DNA from: Deltaproteobacteria bacterium
GTDB taxonomy: Bacteria > Desulfobacterota > Desulfobacteria > Desulfobacterales > C00003060
DNA: 43,520 nt
Assembly: GCA_003647275.1 (NCBI GenBank)
Contig: QMMN01000016.1
Span: 1-43,520, forward strand
Reading direction: 5' to 3'
A program made the translations under genes and the position numbers. The notes below the pieces were generated by a model. It had not been told where the DNA came from. It worked only from the letters and a program-made list of their open reading frames with translations, and made no database searches. Shown piece after piece: positions 17,523-25,850 of the stretch. Every line of letters begins with the position of its first letter. Position 1 is the stretch's first letter.

Positions 17523-18163
17523 TTGAACTCCGTACCCTTGTCCTTTTGGAGATTCATGGTTTTCTGTTTGAAAGCTGAATCCGCAGCTTTTTGAACAATC
17601 GTTTCGTAAGTGTTCATGGGGTAGTGAACCATTACACAGTCTTTTAACTTTTAATCTTTTTTATCATGACCGTGAACTTTGTCAACACAAGAGTCGTTCA
17701 CAGCGAGGCCAAACAGATGACAGAAATTTTTACAGATGGCAATGCTCTGATATGTATATTTGACCAGCCTTCTTGCCCCAACGCGAAGCACGGCCGAAAG
17801 GCAAAACACCCGCCTTGCTGGCAGCGTCAACGGAAGCTAAAGGAGACCACGAGTTCTGCAGATGATTTGCTAGACGCCGGGCTTATGGAAAATCTTTCGT
17901 ATATTCTCAACCGGATGGAAGAGGCTGTCTAGCGGAAACTAGAAGCGGTTCCAAAACCTTCCTCTCGCTTGTTTGGCCATTTTGAGAAGTTCTAAACTCG
18001 TTTCGCTAAAATTGTAGCACGTAGTGCCTCTGTCCAAGGCGTCAGCCGCAACCCATGCGCTAACACGGGCTAACGCCCTCAAACAGTTACAATTTTTTAC
18101 GCTCCACTTCGCTAAAAACTTCTTACAAAATGGTCAAAATTGGCTCGAAAAAAGGTTTTGAAA
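17523..18163. other. Intergenic region upstream of the respiratory operon
   Basis: About 640 bp. It contains a possible small plus-strand gene (17717-17932) and a large inverted repeat (17948-18164), each listed separately. The 17523-17700 part should hold the promoter of the sdh/frd block; I find TTGACA on the minus strand near 17681-17686 but no good -10 at correct spacing. Confidence 0.4.
17717..17932 (+). CDS. Possible small protein of unknown function
   Basis: A 71-codon frame starting at ATG 17717, preceded by GCGAGG at 8 nt. The product has a Cys/Lys/His-rich middle (PSCPNAKHGRKAKHPPCW) and a helical acidic C-terminus (LMENLSYILNRMEEAV). The same frame is open to an ATG at 17666, but that start has no ribosome binding site. 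I do not recognise the family. The plausible ribosome binding site and residue pattern support a gene; its isolation and short length do not. Confidence 0.35.
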   Translation: MTEIFTDGNALICIFDQPSCPNAKHGRKAKHPPCWQRQRKLKETTSSADDLLDAGLMENLSYILNRMEEAV

Positions 18164-18164
18164 C
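17948..18164. repeat. 217-bp imperfect inverted repeat (MITE-like or long hairpin)
   Basis: The left arm (17948-18016) and right arm (18087-18164) are inverted copies. GTTCCAAAACCTT pairs with AAGGTTTTGAAAC, TTTGGCCATTTTG with CAAAATGGTCAAA, AGAAGTT with AACTTCT, and CGCTAAAATTGTA with TTACAATTTTTTACG. The central loop (18017-18086) has the AGCAC-gta-GTGCCTCT motif also seen near position 257. It lies exactly between the ends of a plus-strand frame and the minus-strand NTPase gene, touching the latter's stop. No transposase is encoded. Confidence 0.65.
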
Positions 18165-18688
18165 TAGTTGTAATGAAGCGCCGACAACAACAGAGAAAAG
18201 AGCTCCGGTGTGTCTCTGTTTTTCTCAGACATATTAGCCAGCAAAACATCATCCCGCGCTTTGATTTTTTGTATGAATCGATCTCCTTTTTGCGCGATAG
18301 AACCGATCACCTGATGGTCTGAATCGAGTATCTTCATTAAGGTCTGCCTGAACAGCAAAGAAAAACACTCCATCTTGCCCACTTCATCAATCACCACGAT
18401 CTCATCCGGTTTGGCAGGTAACATGGATGGGACCGCAATCTGATCAATGTCCTCTAGGTTCACCCCGTATTTACCCACCCTGAATCGGCTCTTCATATTC
18501 TCGTGAGCGAGCACACCCTTCTTGCCATCAAGGGTGGTTATGGAAAATCCGATCCTTCGGCCCTTCTCCTTTATCTCCCGCGTAAAAAAACCTGTCATCG
18601 GCTTTTCGATTCGCAGGATAAGCTTTTCGATCAGGGTCGATTTGCCACATCGAGGGGGACCGGTAACAAAAATATTCCGGGCTGTCAT
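18164..18688 (-). CDS. THEP1-family nucleoside-triphosphatase
   Basis: A 174-aa P-loop NTPase of the DUF265/NTPase_1 (THEP1) family. The Walker A motif GPPRCGKSTL (10-19) is followed by GFFTREI and GFSITTLDG. The Walker B-like VVIDEVGKMECFS sits centrally and GSIAQKGD follows. Family members hydrolyse NTPs to NDPs in vitro; the cellular role is not known. It stands alone; its stop codon abuts the large inverted repeat. The start at 18688 has no strong ribosome binding site. Confidence 0.85.
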   Translation of the reverse strand: MTARNIFVTGPPRCGKSTLIEKLILRIEKPMTGFFTREIKEKGRRIGFSITTLDGKKGVLAHENMKSRFRVGKYGVNLEDIDQIAVPSMLPAKPDEIVVIDEVGKMECFSLLFRQTLMKILDSDHQVIGSIAQKGDRFIQKIKARDDVLLANMSEKNRDTPELFSLLLSALHYN

Positions 18689-18959
18689 TTGAATTCTGGT
18701 AATGTCCGTTGATTGTTGTTAGTCGTTTTTTGCTTTTCTTCCGATTGAACTGATAGAAGCACTTAATTTGGGAGTTAGCCCCTCAATTAATTTCTGAAAT
18801 TTATCACATCTGTCTCAGACAAAAGTCTTCTTTTACTTATATGCTCTCCTAAGCCAGTGTTTCACTTCGAATAGAGAGCCCCTTACGATTTTGGCAAATC
18901 TCCAGTTTTCAGCAAAATAGACAACGGATAACAATCGACTGACATCACCTGAAGTCCTA

Positions 18960-19760
18960 TTAAGCCTCCTTTTGAAAAATGTATGGATGGTGACCAAAGA
19001 GTAAAAGCCCTCGGGCCCCCGGCGGTATCTTCTCGTGCGATCCAATAATCAAAAATCCACCCTGGGCCAAACTGTCAAGCACTTTCTGAAAAGCAGGCTC
19101 TTTAAGCTCATCTTGATAATAGGTCAAGAGACTGTTTCTCAAAAAGACCAGTTGAAAGTCACGCCCGGGAGGATCGAAAAACAGGTTGTGGACCCGCCAG
19201 ACAACCTGCTTCTTCAGGGGATCACACACTGCATAAAAGCGCCCTTTGGCCTGAGGCCTAAAATAGATCTTGCGTAATGCCTCTGGTATCTCTTTGAGAC
19301 TACTGCGGGGATAGATGCCAGTCCGGGCTTTGTTGAGATAGGCGGGATTCATGTCAGTAGCCCATATTTCAAGTTCGGGCAGGCGCTGAAAACGCCCGCC
19401 AAGCATATCCCACAAGATCTTCAAGCTGTACACCTCTTCTCCGCAGGCGCAACCTGCTGACCAAACTTTAACTCTGTGTCTATTTTCTTTGATGATCGTG
19501 GGCAATATCTTATTTTCAAGGGCTTGCCAAAAATCCTGGACACGAAAAAAACGGCTGATGGAAACGGTCAGGAGGTATTCACAATGTTGCCTCGCCTCTT
19601 TGTTTTGATTCAGCGCCGACAAATACGCCTGCATAGTTCGGCAACCCAACTGCTGCATATGGCGGCGAACGCGCTTTTTGACCCCTTTTCTGACCTTTCG
19701 GTAGCCATCCCAGGAGAGGGCAAAGCAATTCAGGAGTTGACGAAACTGTTGATCATCCAT
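18960..19760 (-). CDS. CheR-like methyltransferase
   Basis: A 266-aa protein with the CheR architecture: an N-terminal helical domain (FRQLLNCFALSWDG..., SISRFFR) and a SAM-dependent methyltransferase domain. The SAM-binding motif is VKVWSAGCACGEEVYSL; normal CheR reads WSAACSTGEEPYS. ATDMNPAYLNKARTGIY and FLRNSLLTYY (usually FCRNVLIYF) follow. These changes suggest a divergent member whose target may not be a classical chemoreceptor. I choose the ATG at 19760; an upstream TTG would add a hydrophobic leader atypical of CheR. No other che gene adjoins it. Confidence 0.75.
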   Translation of the reverse strand: MDDQQFRQLLNCFALSWDGYRKVRKGVKKRVRRHMQQLGCRTMQAYLSALNQNKEARQHCEYLLTVSISRFFRVQDFWQALENKILPTIIKENRHRVKVWSAGCACGEEVYSLKILWDMLGGRFQRLPELEIWATDMNPAYLNKARTGIYPRSSLKEIPEALRKIYFRPQAKGRFYAVCDPLKKQVVWRVHNLFFDPPGRDFQLVFLRNSLLTYYQDELKEPAFQKVLDSLAQGGFLIIGSHEKIPPGARGLLLFGHHPYIFQKEA

Positions 19761-20104
19761 AAGGTAAAGATATCCGAAGCAAAACAAAAAGACCAAATAA
19801 GCACATTTGTCTTATACCAAACGCTCGAATCAAACAAAAGGATCGTCAGTACGGTTGCCTGTAGCTCGGCATAAACCTTCAGGGAAAAAGAGGGACGATT
19901 CTTTTTCGCCCCGATGTTTTAGGACCTTAGCATAATCTCGAATTTCGCAAGGGTTCAATGCTATTCCTACACCGGAGCTTCATGCAATGGCCTTGACCGG
20001 CTTGCTCCCCGAACGCGAAGCGCTGCCGTCAGGCAGAACCTGCGGGGAATGCGCTCGCTTTTGCGGTTCACCATTCCGGGGAAGGATATCGCTGAAAACC
20101 GTTT
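19761..20104. other. Divergent intergenic region between the CheR-like and DUF1566 genes
   Basis: About 344 bp that should hold both promoters. The only clear structure is the dispersed palindromic repeat at 19993-20070. No further gene was recognised. Confidence 0.4.
19993..20070 (-). repeat. Dispersed palindromic repeat, copy 1
   Basis: On the minus strand it contains TTCTGCC-TGA-CGGCAG, CGCTTCGCG, then GGGGAGCAAGCCGGTCAA. The plus-strand right end carries the extra module GCGCTCGCTTTTGCGGTTCA. It belongs to a family of five copies in this window, and the CTGCC/GGCAG arms would form a small hairpin within a larger CCCCG/CGGGG pairing. Confidence 0.75.
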
Positions 20105-21139
20105 GTGAAGACCACTGTTTTCAAGACTGATCAAACAGCGTGCTATGACATGGCGGGCGCCACGGTGCCCTGTGCTCGCACAGGGCAGGATGGCGGCCTA
20201 CGGGTGGGCGTCACATGGCCGCAACCACGATTCCTTCAACATGATCAGACGGTACTCGATAAGCTCACCGGCCTGATGTGGACCAAGGATGCCAGCCCAG
20301 CGGAGTTTCCGTTGATGTGGCAGGAGGCACTGGACTACGTTAAAGGCATGAACACCTCTGAGGCCTACGGATTCAGCGACTGGAGATTACCCAATCGCCG
20401 AGAGCTCTTTAGCGTTGTAAGCCATGTGAATATTAACCCCGCCCTTCCTGAGAACCATTCCTTTATCAATGTATTTTCGGGTTACTACTGGACGTCTACC
20501 ACATGTGCCCGGCTTCCCTCCCAGGCCTGGTATGTGCATTTAGGAGGCGCTAGGGTCTTTAAAGGTATGAAACACGGATCTTACATGGTCTGGCCTGTGC
20601 GGGGTGGTCAAAGAGGCGTGCTGGACCTCCCCCGTACGGGGCAACAAACCTGTTTCAACGAATCTGGTGAGGTGATTCCGTGTGCAGACACAGGACAGGA
20701 TGGCGCGCTTCAAAGGGGTGGAACCTGGCCCGAAAGGCGGTATACCCTGATGAGAGAAACCGTTTTAGACAATCTCACAGGACTTATCTGGGCCAGGAAC
20801 GCAAACACCACTGCAAAGCCGGTAAACTGGCAGTTAGCCCTGGACACGATCAAGGAAATGAATGCAGCAAAGGCTTACGCACATGGGGATTGGCGTCTGC
20901 CAAATATACGGGAGATGGAAAGTCTCACTGACATGGCATCGCATACACCGGCATTGCCTGCTGGTCACCCTTTTGAGGGCGTGCAGGCATGGTACTGGTC
21001 ATCGACCACGAGCACCTATGACCCTCGGTATGCATGGGTGCTCTATATGGTGGACGGCGTCATCGGAGTGGGGTATAAGCCAAACACTGATTTTTTCGTT
21101 TGGCCCGTCCGAGGTGGCATGACTGATCCTGCATCTTAG
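20105..21139 (+). CDS. Protein with two DUF1566 (Lcl C-terminal) domains
   Basis: A 344-aa protein formed by two homologous halves of about 165 residues. Each half has TGQDG, a TW-P-R segment, VLD-LTGL-W, W--ALD-----MN, DWRLPN-RE, WYWSSTT/YYWTSTT and a final VWPVRGG. DUF1566 folds like C-type lectins and is common in surface or secreted bacterial proteins, but no signal peptide is visible from the GTG start at 20105. The start may lie elsewhere, or export may be non-classical. No reverse transcriptase or template repeat is nearby. It precedes mpl by 67 nt on the same strand. Confidence 0.75.
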   Translation: MKTTVFKTDQTACYDMAGATVPCARTGQDGGLRVGVTWPQPRFLQHDQTVLDKLTGLMWTKDASPAEFPLMWQEALDYVKGMNTSEAYGFSDWRLPNRRELFSVVSHVNINPALPENHSFINVFSGYYWTSTTCARLPSQAWYVHLGGARVFKGMKHGSYMVWPVRGGQRGVLDLPRTGQQTCFNESGEVIPCADTGQDGALQRGGTWPERRYTLMRETVLDNLTGLIWARNANTTAKPVNWQLALDTIKEMNAAKAYAHGDWRLPNIREMESLTDMASHTPALPAGHPFEGVQAWYWSSTTSTYDPRYAWVLYMVDGVIGVGYKPNTDFFVWPVRGGMTDPAS

Positions 21140-21206
21140 GGCCTGATAAACAGGACAAAGGGACTGCGAACTAAGGGGGAAAAATAGAAGAAAGGGACTG
21201 AAATCA

Positions 21207-22628
21207 TTGAACCCGCAACTCAACAGGATTCCAAAAAAGGTCAAAAGTATTCATCTCATGGCCATCTGTGGCACAGGGATGGGGGCTCTGGCTGGCATGC
21301 TCAAAGAAGCCGGATTTAAAGTGACCGGTTCAGATCAACATGTTTATCCACCCATGAGTACATTTCTCGCAGAACACGGCATACAGATCGCCGAAGGATT
21401 TCGGCCAGAAAACCTGGCTCATCGCCCGGATCTTGTCGTGGTCGGTAACGCTGTCTCAAGGGATAACCCCGAAGTGGTAGCCATGTTCGACATGGCCCTT
21501 CCCTATTGTTCATTTCCGCAGGCCCTAAATCGATTCTTTACCCATAGGAAGGGGGCTCTGGTCGTAACAGGAACCCACGGAAAGACCACGACCTCAGCTT
21601 TACTGGCCTGGGTTTTAGCCATGGCTGGTCTTGACCCTGGTTTTATGGTGGGAGGAATTCTGAAAAATTTTAATCGCAATTACAATGTAGGTACTGGTCC
21701 TTACTTTGTCGTGGAAGGAGACGAATACGACACTGCCTTCTTTGACAAAGGGCCAAAATTTCTCCACTACACACCATCTCATGCCATTCTCACCACCGTG
21801 GAATTTGACCACGCCGACATTTACCGGGATTTAGGCCATGTAAAAAAGGCCTTTTCCGCCTTTGTCCAGGCCATGCCAGAGGAGGCCCTTCTCGTTGGCT
21901 ATGATGGCGACCCCATCGTAAGAGAGCTTGTCGGCCAGGCCCCCTGCTGGACGGCATTATACGGTACTGTGAAAAGATCGCCTTGGCGCCTTGAAAACGT
22001 GTACTTTGATCCGCCCTGGAGCCGTTTTGAAGTCATAAGACGGGGCGAGCCCTTTGGGATGTTTCAAATACCTCTTATGGGGCATCACAATCTCTTGAAT
22101 GCCTTATCCGTTATTGCTGTGGCCAATGATTTAAGAATACCAACGGATATCCTCGCGCGGGCACTCGAGACCTTCGAGGGCATCAAACGTCGCCAGGAGG
22201 TGCGAGGAATCAAGCGCGGCATCATTGTTATGGATGACTTTGCCCACCATCCCACTGAGGTGAGAGAAACCCTTGTCGCAGTCCGTTCTTTTTACCCAAA
22301 CAAAAGGATCATCGCTGTTTTTGAACCACGGACCAATTCGAGCCGGCGTAACGTCTTTCAAAAAGTATATCCTGAGTCCTTTCATGATGCAGATCTGATC
22401 TGCATCCGAAAGCCACCCCTGCTAGACAAGATCCCAGTTGAAGAGCGGTTCTCGTCAGAGCAGTTGACCCAGGATCTAAGAAACCAGGGCAAAGAGGCAT
22501 TCTATTTCCCGGATACTGAAGCCATTATTGAGTATCTGGTAAAGGTTGCAGAGCCTCAGGACGTCATCCTCATCATGTCCAACGGGGGATTTGACAACAT
22601 TCACGAGAGGCTATTGAAAAGGCTGTAA
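21207..22628 (+). CDS. mpl: UDP-MurNAc:L-Ala-gamma-D-Glu-meso-DAP ligase
   Basis: A 473-aa Mur ligase family enzyme that recycles cell-wall tripeptide by joining it to UDP-N-acetylmuramate. The N-terminal domain begins IHLMAICGTGMGALAGML, the Mpl/MurC UDP-binding form. The ATP loop is TGTHGKTTT and the Mpl-type VVEGDEYDTAFFDKGPKFLHY follows. HHNLLNALSVIA and DDFAHHPTEVRET complete the pattern; the latter two separate Mpl/MurC from MurD-F. The start is a TTG at 21207 preceded by GAAAGGGA. No other peptidoglycan gene adjoins it. Confidence 0.92.
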   Translation: MNPQLNRIPKKVKSIHLMAICGTGMGALAGMLKEAGFKVTGSDQHVYPPMSTFLAEHGIQIAEGFRPENLAHRPDLVVVGNAVSRDNPEVVAMFDMALPYCSFPQALNRFFTHRKGALVVTGTHGKTTTSALLAWVLAMAGLDPGFMVGGILKNFNRNYNVGTGPYFVVEGDEYDTAFFDKGPKFLHYTPSHAILTTVEFDHADIYRDLGHVKKAFSAFVQAMPEEALLVGYDGDPIVRELVGQAPCWTALYGTVKRSPWRLENVYFDPPWSRFEVIRRGEPFGMFQIPLMGHHNLLNALSVIAVANDLRIPTDILARALETFEGIKRRQEVRGIKRGIIVMDDFAHHPTEVRETLVAVRSFYPNKRIIAVFEPRTNSSRRNVFQKVYPESFHDADLICIRKPPLLDKIPVEERFSSEQLTQDLRNQGKEAFYFPDTEAIIEYLVKVAEPQDVILIMSNGGFDNIHERLLKRL

Positions 22629-22683
22629 AATCGGCTGCAAGCACATTTCTATCCCGGACCGGATCAAAAAATGGTTTCCTGCC

Positions 22684-23236
22684 TTACCTGATACATCTGC
22701 GGGCTAATCGAGGAATGTAAAACCCCACCTGGCCGGGAAAAATTGGGAGATTAAGTTGTTCTTTTAACCTGTGCAAGGCACCTTCCACAAAAGAAATCCC
22801 TTTGTTATCAAAGAAAACCCTGCAAAAAAACTCACCATAACTGGTCATATAAATTGCTGTATATTCATAAATTTTATCCAATTTTCGGTTTAAGTTGAAA
22901 TTCACGGTCATAGACAATTTAAGTACTTGGGGCTTTTTCAAGAGTGTCTGGGGAGGAATCGCCTCAACCTCCTCCAACGGGAAAAATTCGTACAACCTCC
23001 GAAGAAGGTGAAGCCGACCCCCGTGCTTCCGGATGGGGGTTCTGCCTGACGGCAGCGCTTCGCGTCCGGGGAGCAAGCCGGTCAAATGACCTTAACCAAA
23101 AGCCCAAATCAATTAGGAGTTGATTTTCAATCGTATATAATCGTATAAATAGTTCTCTTACTTTCAGCACAAAGAAGCTCTTATGATCGTTCTCATTAAG
23201 AAATTTGATTGACCTCCCGAACGTCAGAGACAAGCT
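22684..23236 (-). pseudogene. Broken gene of unknown function interrupted by a dispersed repeat
   Basis: Two protein-like minus-strand segments flank the repeat at 23018-23085. Upstream is SLTFGRSIKFLNENDHKSFF... ending LIDLGFWLRSFD. Downstream is LRRLYEFFPLEEVEAIPP... ending FPGQVGFYIPRLARRCIR and a stop at 22684. The two parts are in different frames (offset one nucleotide), and the residues in between are encoded by the repeat itself. The simplest reading is that the repeat inserted into a gene. I do not recognise the protein; no convincing start codon is visible upstream. Confidence 0.5.
23018..23085 (+). repeat. Dispersed palindromic repeat, copy 2 (inside a broken gene)
   Basis: Plus-strand orientation with CCCCC...GGGGG outer pairing, TTCTGCC-TGA-CGGCAG, CGCTTCGCG and GGGGAGCAAGCCGGTCAA. 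It is nearly identical to the reverse complement of copy 1 in the core. It separates two pieces of a minus-strand reading frame. Confidence 0.75.
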
Positions 23237-23348
23237 GGAACGTGTTAGTTGTAACGATTAATTTGAAACTAGGGACTAACGCAATAGGCTTAAGACACTT
23301 TAACAGCCGATATAAGCAAAAAACGCAAATAAATCAGGAGAAAAGGCT

Positions 23349-23745
23349 ATGATTTATTTCAGAAGGTTGTTGGTTCTCTTAATTTTTCCTCTCATCTCAG
23401 GCTGTGCTGCGGTGGCTGTCTCAGGTGGGGGGGGCCGGGATATCTTACACACTCACCAATGTCGCATACAGGACCTTTAACTTTTCCATAGACAGGGTAG
23501 ATAAGGCAACGACCCTAGCCTTAAAGAAGATGGATATAAAGCTTATAAGTGATAGCAAGGCCGAAACGGGTAGGAAGATAAAAGCTGCTACAGAGGAACT
23601 TGATATCATCATCAACTTGGAACGGGTGACATCAAAAGCAACAAGGATAAAGGTGAATGCCAAAAAGGGGCCTGTCTTTAAGGACAAGGCAACAGCTACA
23701 GAGATCATCTATCAGGTTGGAAAGATACTTGAAAGGAAAGGTTAA
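23349..23745 (+). pseudogene. DUF3568-type lipoprotein gene with a frameshift in a G8 run
   Basis: From the ATG at 23349 (AGGAG 8 nt upstream) a lipoprotein signal peptide is encoded: MIYFRRLLVLLIFPLISGCA, with lipobox LISGC. The frame then fails in a run of eight G (23427-23434). Reading seven G instead joins it to GAGISYTLTNVAYRTFNFSI and the rest of a DUF3568-like domain ending at 23745, about 131 aa in all. DUF3568 proteins are small envelope lipoproteins of unknown function. Either a sequencing error, a recent mutation, or slipped-strand on/off switching explains it. Two hairpins follow the stop. Confidence 0.75.
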
Positions 23746-23778
23746 TGCTGCCCGCTTTTCAGTTAGGCTTCTTATGTT

Positions 23779-23825
23779 GGGTGTCTTAGGACACCCTGTT
23801 TCATCCCTCCCATGTAGGGATTTGT
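23779..23825 (+). terminator. Terminator hairpins after the DUF3568 gene
   Basis: GGGTGTC-ttag-GACACCC (23779-23796) is followed by TCCCT-cccatgt-AGGGA and a T-rich tract (TTTGTTTTC). They lie between the convergent DUF3568 and symporter genes and probably stop plus-strand transcription. Confidence 0.55.
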
Positions 23826-23851
23826 TTTCTTAAGTGACCTGCAAAATGGGA

Positions 23852-25270
23852 TCATGATGAACGCGTAATCCGGCTCACCCCCACCATAGCCACCAAAGAG
23901 AGAATAATCGGCAGGATACTTAAGTATTGGGGACCAAGTACATGCCGTAAAAAGGCATCCCCCTCGCTTGTGAGGACGGCCTTCACAAGGGTCCCGCCAT
24001 GGATCTTTCCCAGGATAGCCGCACTACCTCCAACCACAATGGCTCCGAGAGCCCCCGCGGATGTCATTTTGAGGCGCTGCTGGTAAAAGGTGGCCAACGT
24101 CGGGATAACAACACCTCCCACAAACACCGTATACCCAAGAAGCAGCGAAGAAATGATCCCCTGCTGCTGGCTGGCAATAAGCCAAGCAGTGCCCCCCACG
24201 GCCAGAAGCGCCCCCCTGGTGACCCTTAGGTGCTGTTCCTTGGAGGCCCCATAAAGTGGACGAATGACATTCAAGGAAAGGATGGTCGAAGCAGAGATGA
24301 GGCAGGTGTCAGCAGAGGACATGATAGCCCCTAGAAAGCCGACCACAATCAGACCCTTGAGTCCCCCTGGTATGAGAACGCTAAGGGTTTCTGGCAATGC
24401 AGCTTCAGCAGGGATTCCCGGAAATTTCGCACGAGCCAATATCCCAAAAAAGGCCAATAAGAAAGAAAGGGGTATGACGACCAAAGCAGCAAGGAACACA
24501 GATTTTCGAGCAACTTGATTGTTTTTTGCGCACAGGACCCGCGAATAGATATCCGGCCCCACCAGGTAAGGAAGCCCAACAATGAGCGGATAGAAAACCA
24601 GCACATCATACCAGCCAAATGCTGTAGAGACTGGAAAACGCAAATGTTCTGAAGGCACCTGTTCCCAGATGCCAGATTGAAGACCAAGGGATGAAACGAG
24701 GAAGGACAGGGAAACCAAAAGCCCGCCAACAAAAAGGACAAGCTGCCAAAAGTCGGTTCTGATGACGGAAAGTTGTCCCCCCCAGAAGGTATACACGATG
24801 AATACAATCGCAACAATTCCAAGCGCAAACTGGAAGTCAAGAGAAAAAATGCCGCACAGGAGTCGTCCTCCGGCAATCAACTGGGCGGCTATCACCCCAC
24901 ACCAGGCCAGGGCAATCATGAGCCCGGCAGGGAGAGCCACCCCCTGGCCATAAGCGCTTTTCAGGATATCAGGGAGGGTATAGACATTGAGGGCACGAAC
25001 CCGCGAGGCCAAAAAGAAACCAAAGGGGATGAGGGCAATCCCTCCGATCAGTGACCACCAGGCACCGGTCAACCCACGGGAATAGCCCAACCCAATAATG
25101 CCCATCGTGGAGGATGCCCCAAAGATGGTTGCCACCAGAGAGGCGGTCACCCGGCTTGTATGATATCTACGTTCTGCCACCCAGTAGGATTCAGCAGATT
25201 GACGCCGGCTGCACCAGCCCACAAAGAGCATGATGGAAAAATACCCAACAATGATAATCAGATCGATCAT
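23852..25270 (-). CDS. Sodium:solute symporter family transporter
   Basis: A 472-aa SSS-family membrane protein with about 13 helices. Signature regions are ATIFGASSTMGIIGLGYSRG in helix 2, the helix containing VYTFWGGQLSVIRTDFWQ, and VVGFLGAIMSSADTCLISAS, where the Ser/Thr residues correspond to the sodium site of this family. It would couple sodium entry to uptake of a small solute, but the substrate cannot be told (relatives carry proline, pantothenate, acetate and sugars). No metabolic gene adjoins it to suggest one. The ATG is at 25270. Confidence 0.88.
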   Translation of the reverse strand: MIDLIIIVGYFSIMLFVGWCSRRQSAESYWVAERRYHTSRVTASLVATIFGASSTMGIIGLGYSRGLTGAWWSLIGGIALIPFGFFLASRVRALNVYTLPDILKSAYGQGVALPAGLMIALAWCGVIAAQLIAGGRLLCGIFSLDFQFALGIVAIVFIVYTFWGGQLSVIRTDFWQLVLFVGGLLVSLSFLVSSLGLQSGIWEQVPSEHLRFPVSTAFGWYDVLVFYPLIVGLPYLVGPDIYSRVLCAKNNQVARKSVFLAALVVIPLSFLLAFFGILARAKFPGIPAEAALPETLSVLIPGGLKGLIVVGFLGAIMSSADTCLISASTILSLNVIRPLYGASKEQHLRVTRGALLAVGGTAWLIASQQQGIISSLLLGYTVFVGGVVIPTLATFYQQRLKMTSAGALGAIVVGGSAAILGKIHGGTLVKAVLTSEGDAFLRHVLGPQYLSILPIILSLVAMVGVSRITRSS

Positions 25271-25850
25271 TTATTATGCCTGACAATGGCCATGATTAGC
25301 ACTCAATCCCGCTGTTCATGCATTCACAGAGGTTACAATGAACTTACTGCCTTTCGGGCAGACTAGATGGTGAATACTTGATACTAAATATTGGTTTATA
25401 AATCCAGTCTGTATCTTACGATTCCACCTATGGCCGATGCGACATCAAGTCGCTATGATCCAGTCGTTTTGGTGGGCATAGCCCATCCTATGGCCACAAA
25501 ATCATTAGGCAATGGGAAACAGAAACTTGCCCTGTGCCTCTATCCTCTTGCCCCTCGCCTCAACAGCGTACGGCCCCCAGTGGAATAGCCTTGGATTCCA
25601 AAGGGCAGGCAAACGAAAACCCGCAGAGAACAAAGCTCATCGGAAAAAGAGCCATTTATGGATGGAAACGACCTCGTTGACGGGGACCACAACGCAGGTT
25701 TATCGACTATAATGGCGCGCATACTCAATTGCAAGGTAAAAGTTGGCTATGGGGCGACTCTTTTTTTGCCGTGGCAAGTTTGACCAAAATGTGATATGAA
25801 CCCAAAGAAAACAGAAACATAGAGAATATTATGTTTTGAGGGGGAAAGCC
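25271..25850. other. Divergent intergenic region between the symporter gene and selA
   Basis: About 580 bp without a gene I can support. A small CTGCC-tttc-GGGCAG hairpin sits near 25348-25365. Around 25530-25565 there are loose CTTGCC/CTCGCC units resembling the heptamers between frdA and frdB. I looked for selC or another tRNA because of the nearby selA and found no convincing T-arm or acceptor pairing. Confidence 0.4.

Noticed and set aside
17666-17716. Longer version of the small plus-strand gene
   Set aside because: The upstream ATG lacks a ribosome binding site, whereas the ATG at 17717 has GCGAGG at proper spacing.
18833-18959. Minus-strand frame beyond the CheR-like gene stop
   Set aside because: It has no independent start or ribosome binding site; its N-terminal part is a shifted-frame reading of the CheR-like gene.
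20105-21139. DUF1566 (C-type-lectin-like) gene as the target of a diversity-generating retroelement
   Set aside because: No reverse transcriptase, accessory gene or near-identical template repeat with A-specific differences is present nearby. The two domain copies differ throughout, as normal for domain duplication.
25271-25850. Possible selC or other tRNA upstream of selA
   Set aside because: No acceptor-stem pairing combined with a T-loop motif could be found in either strand.
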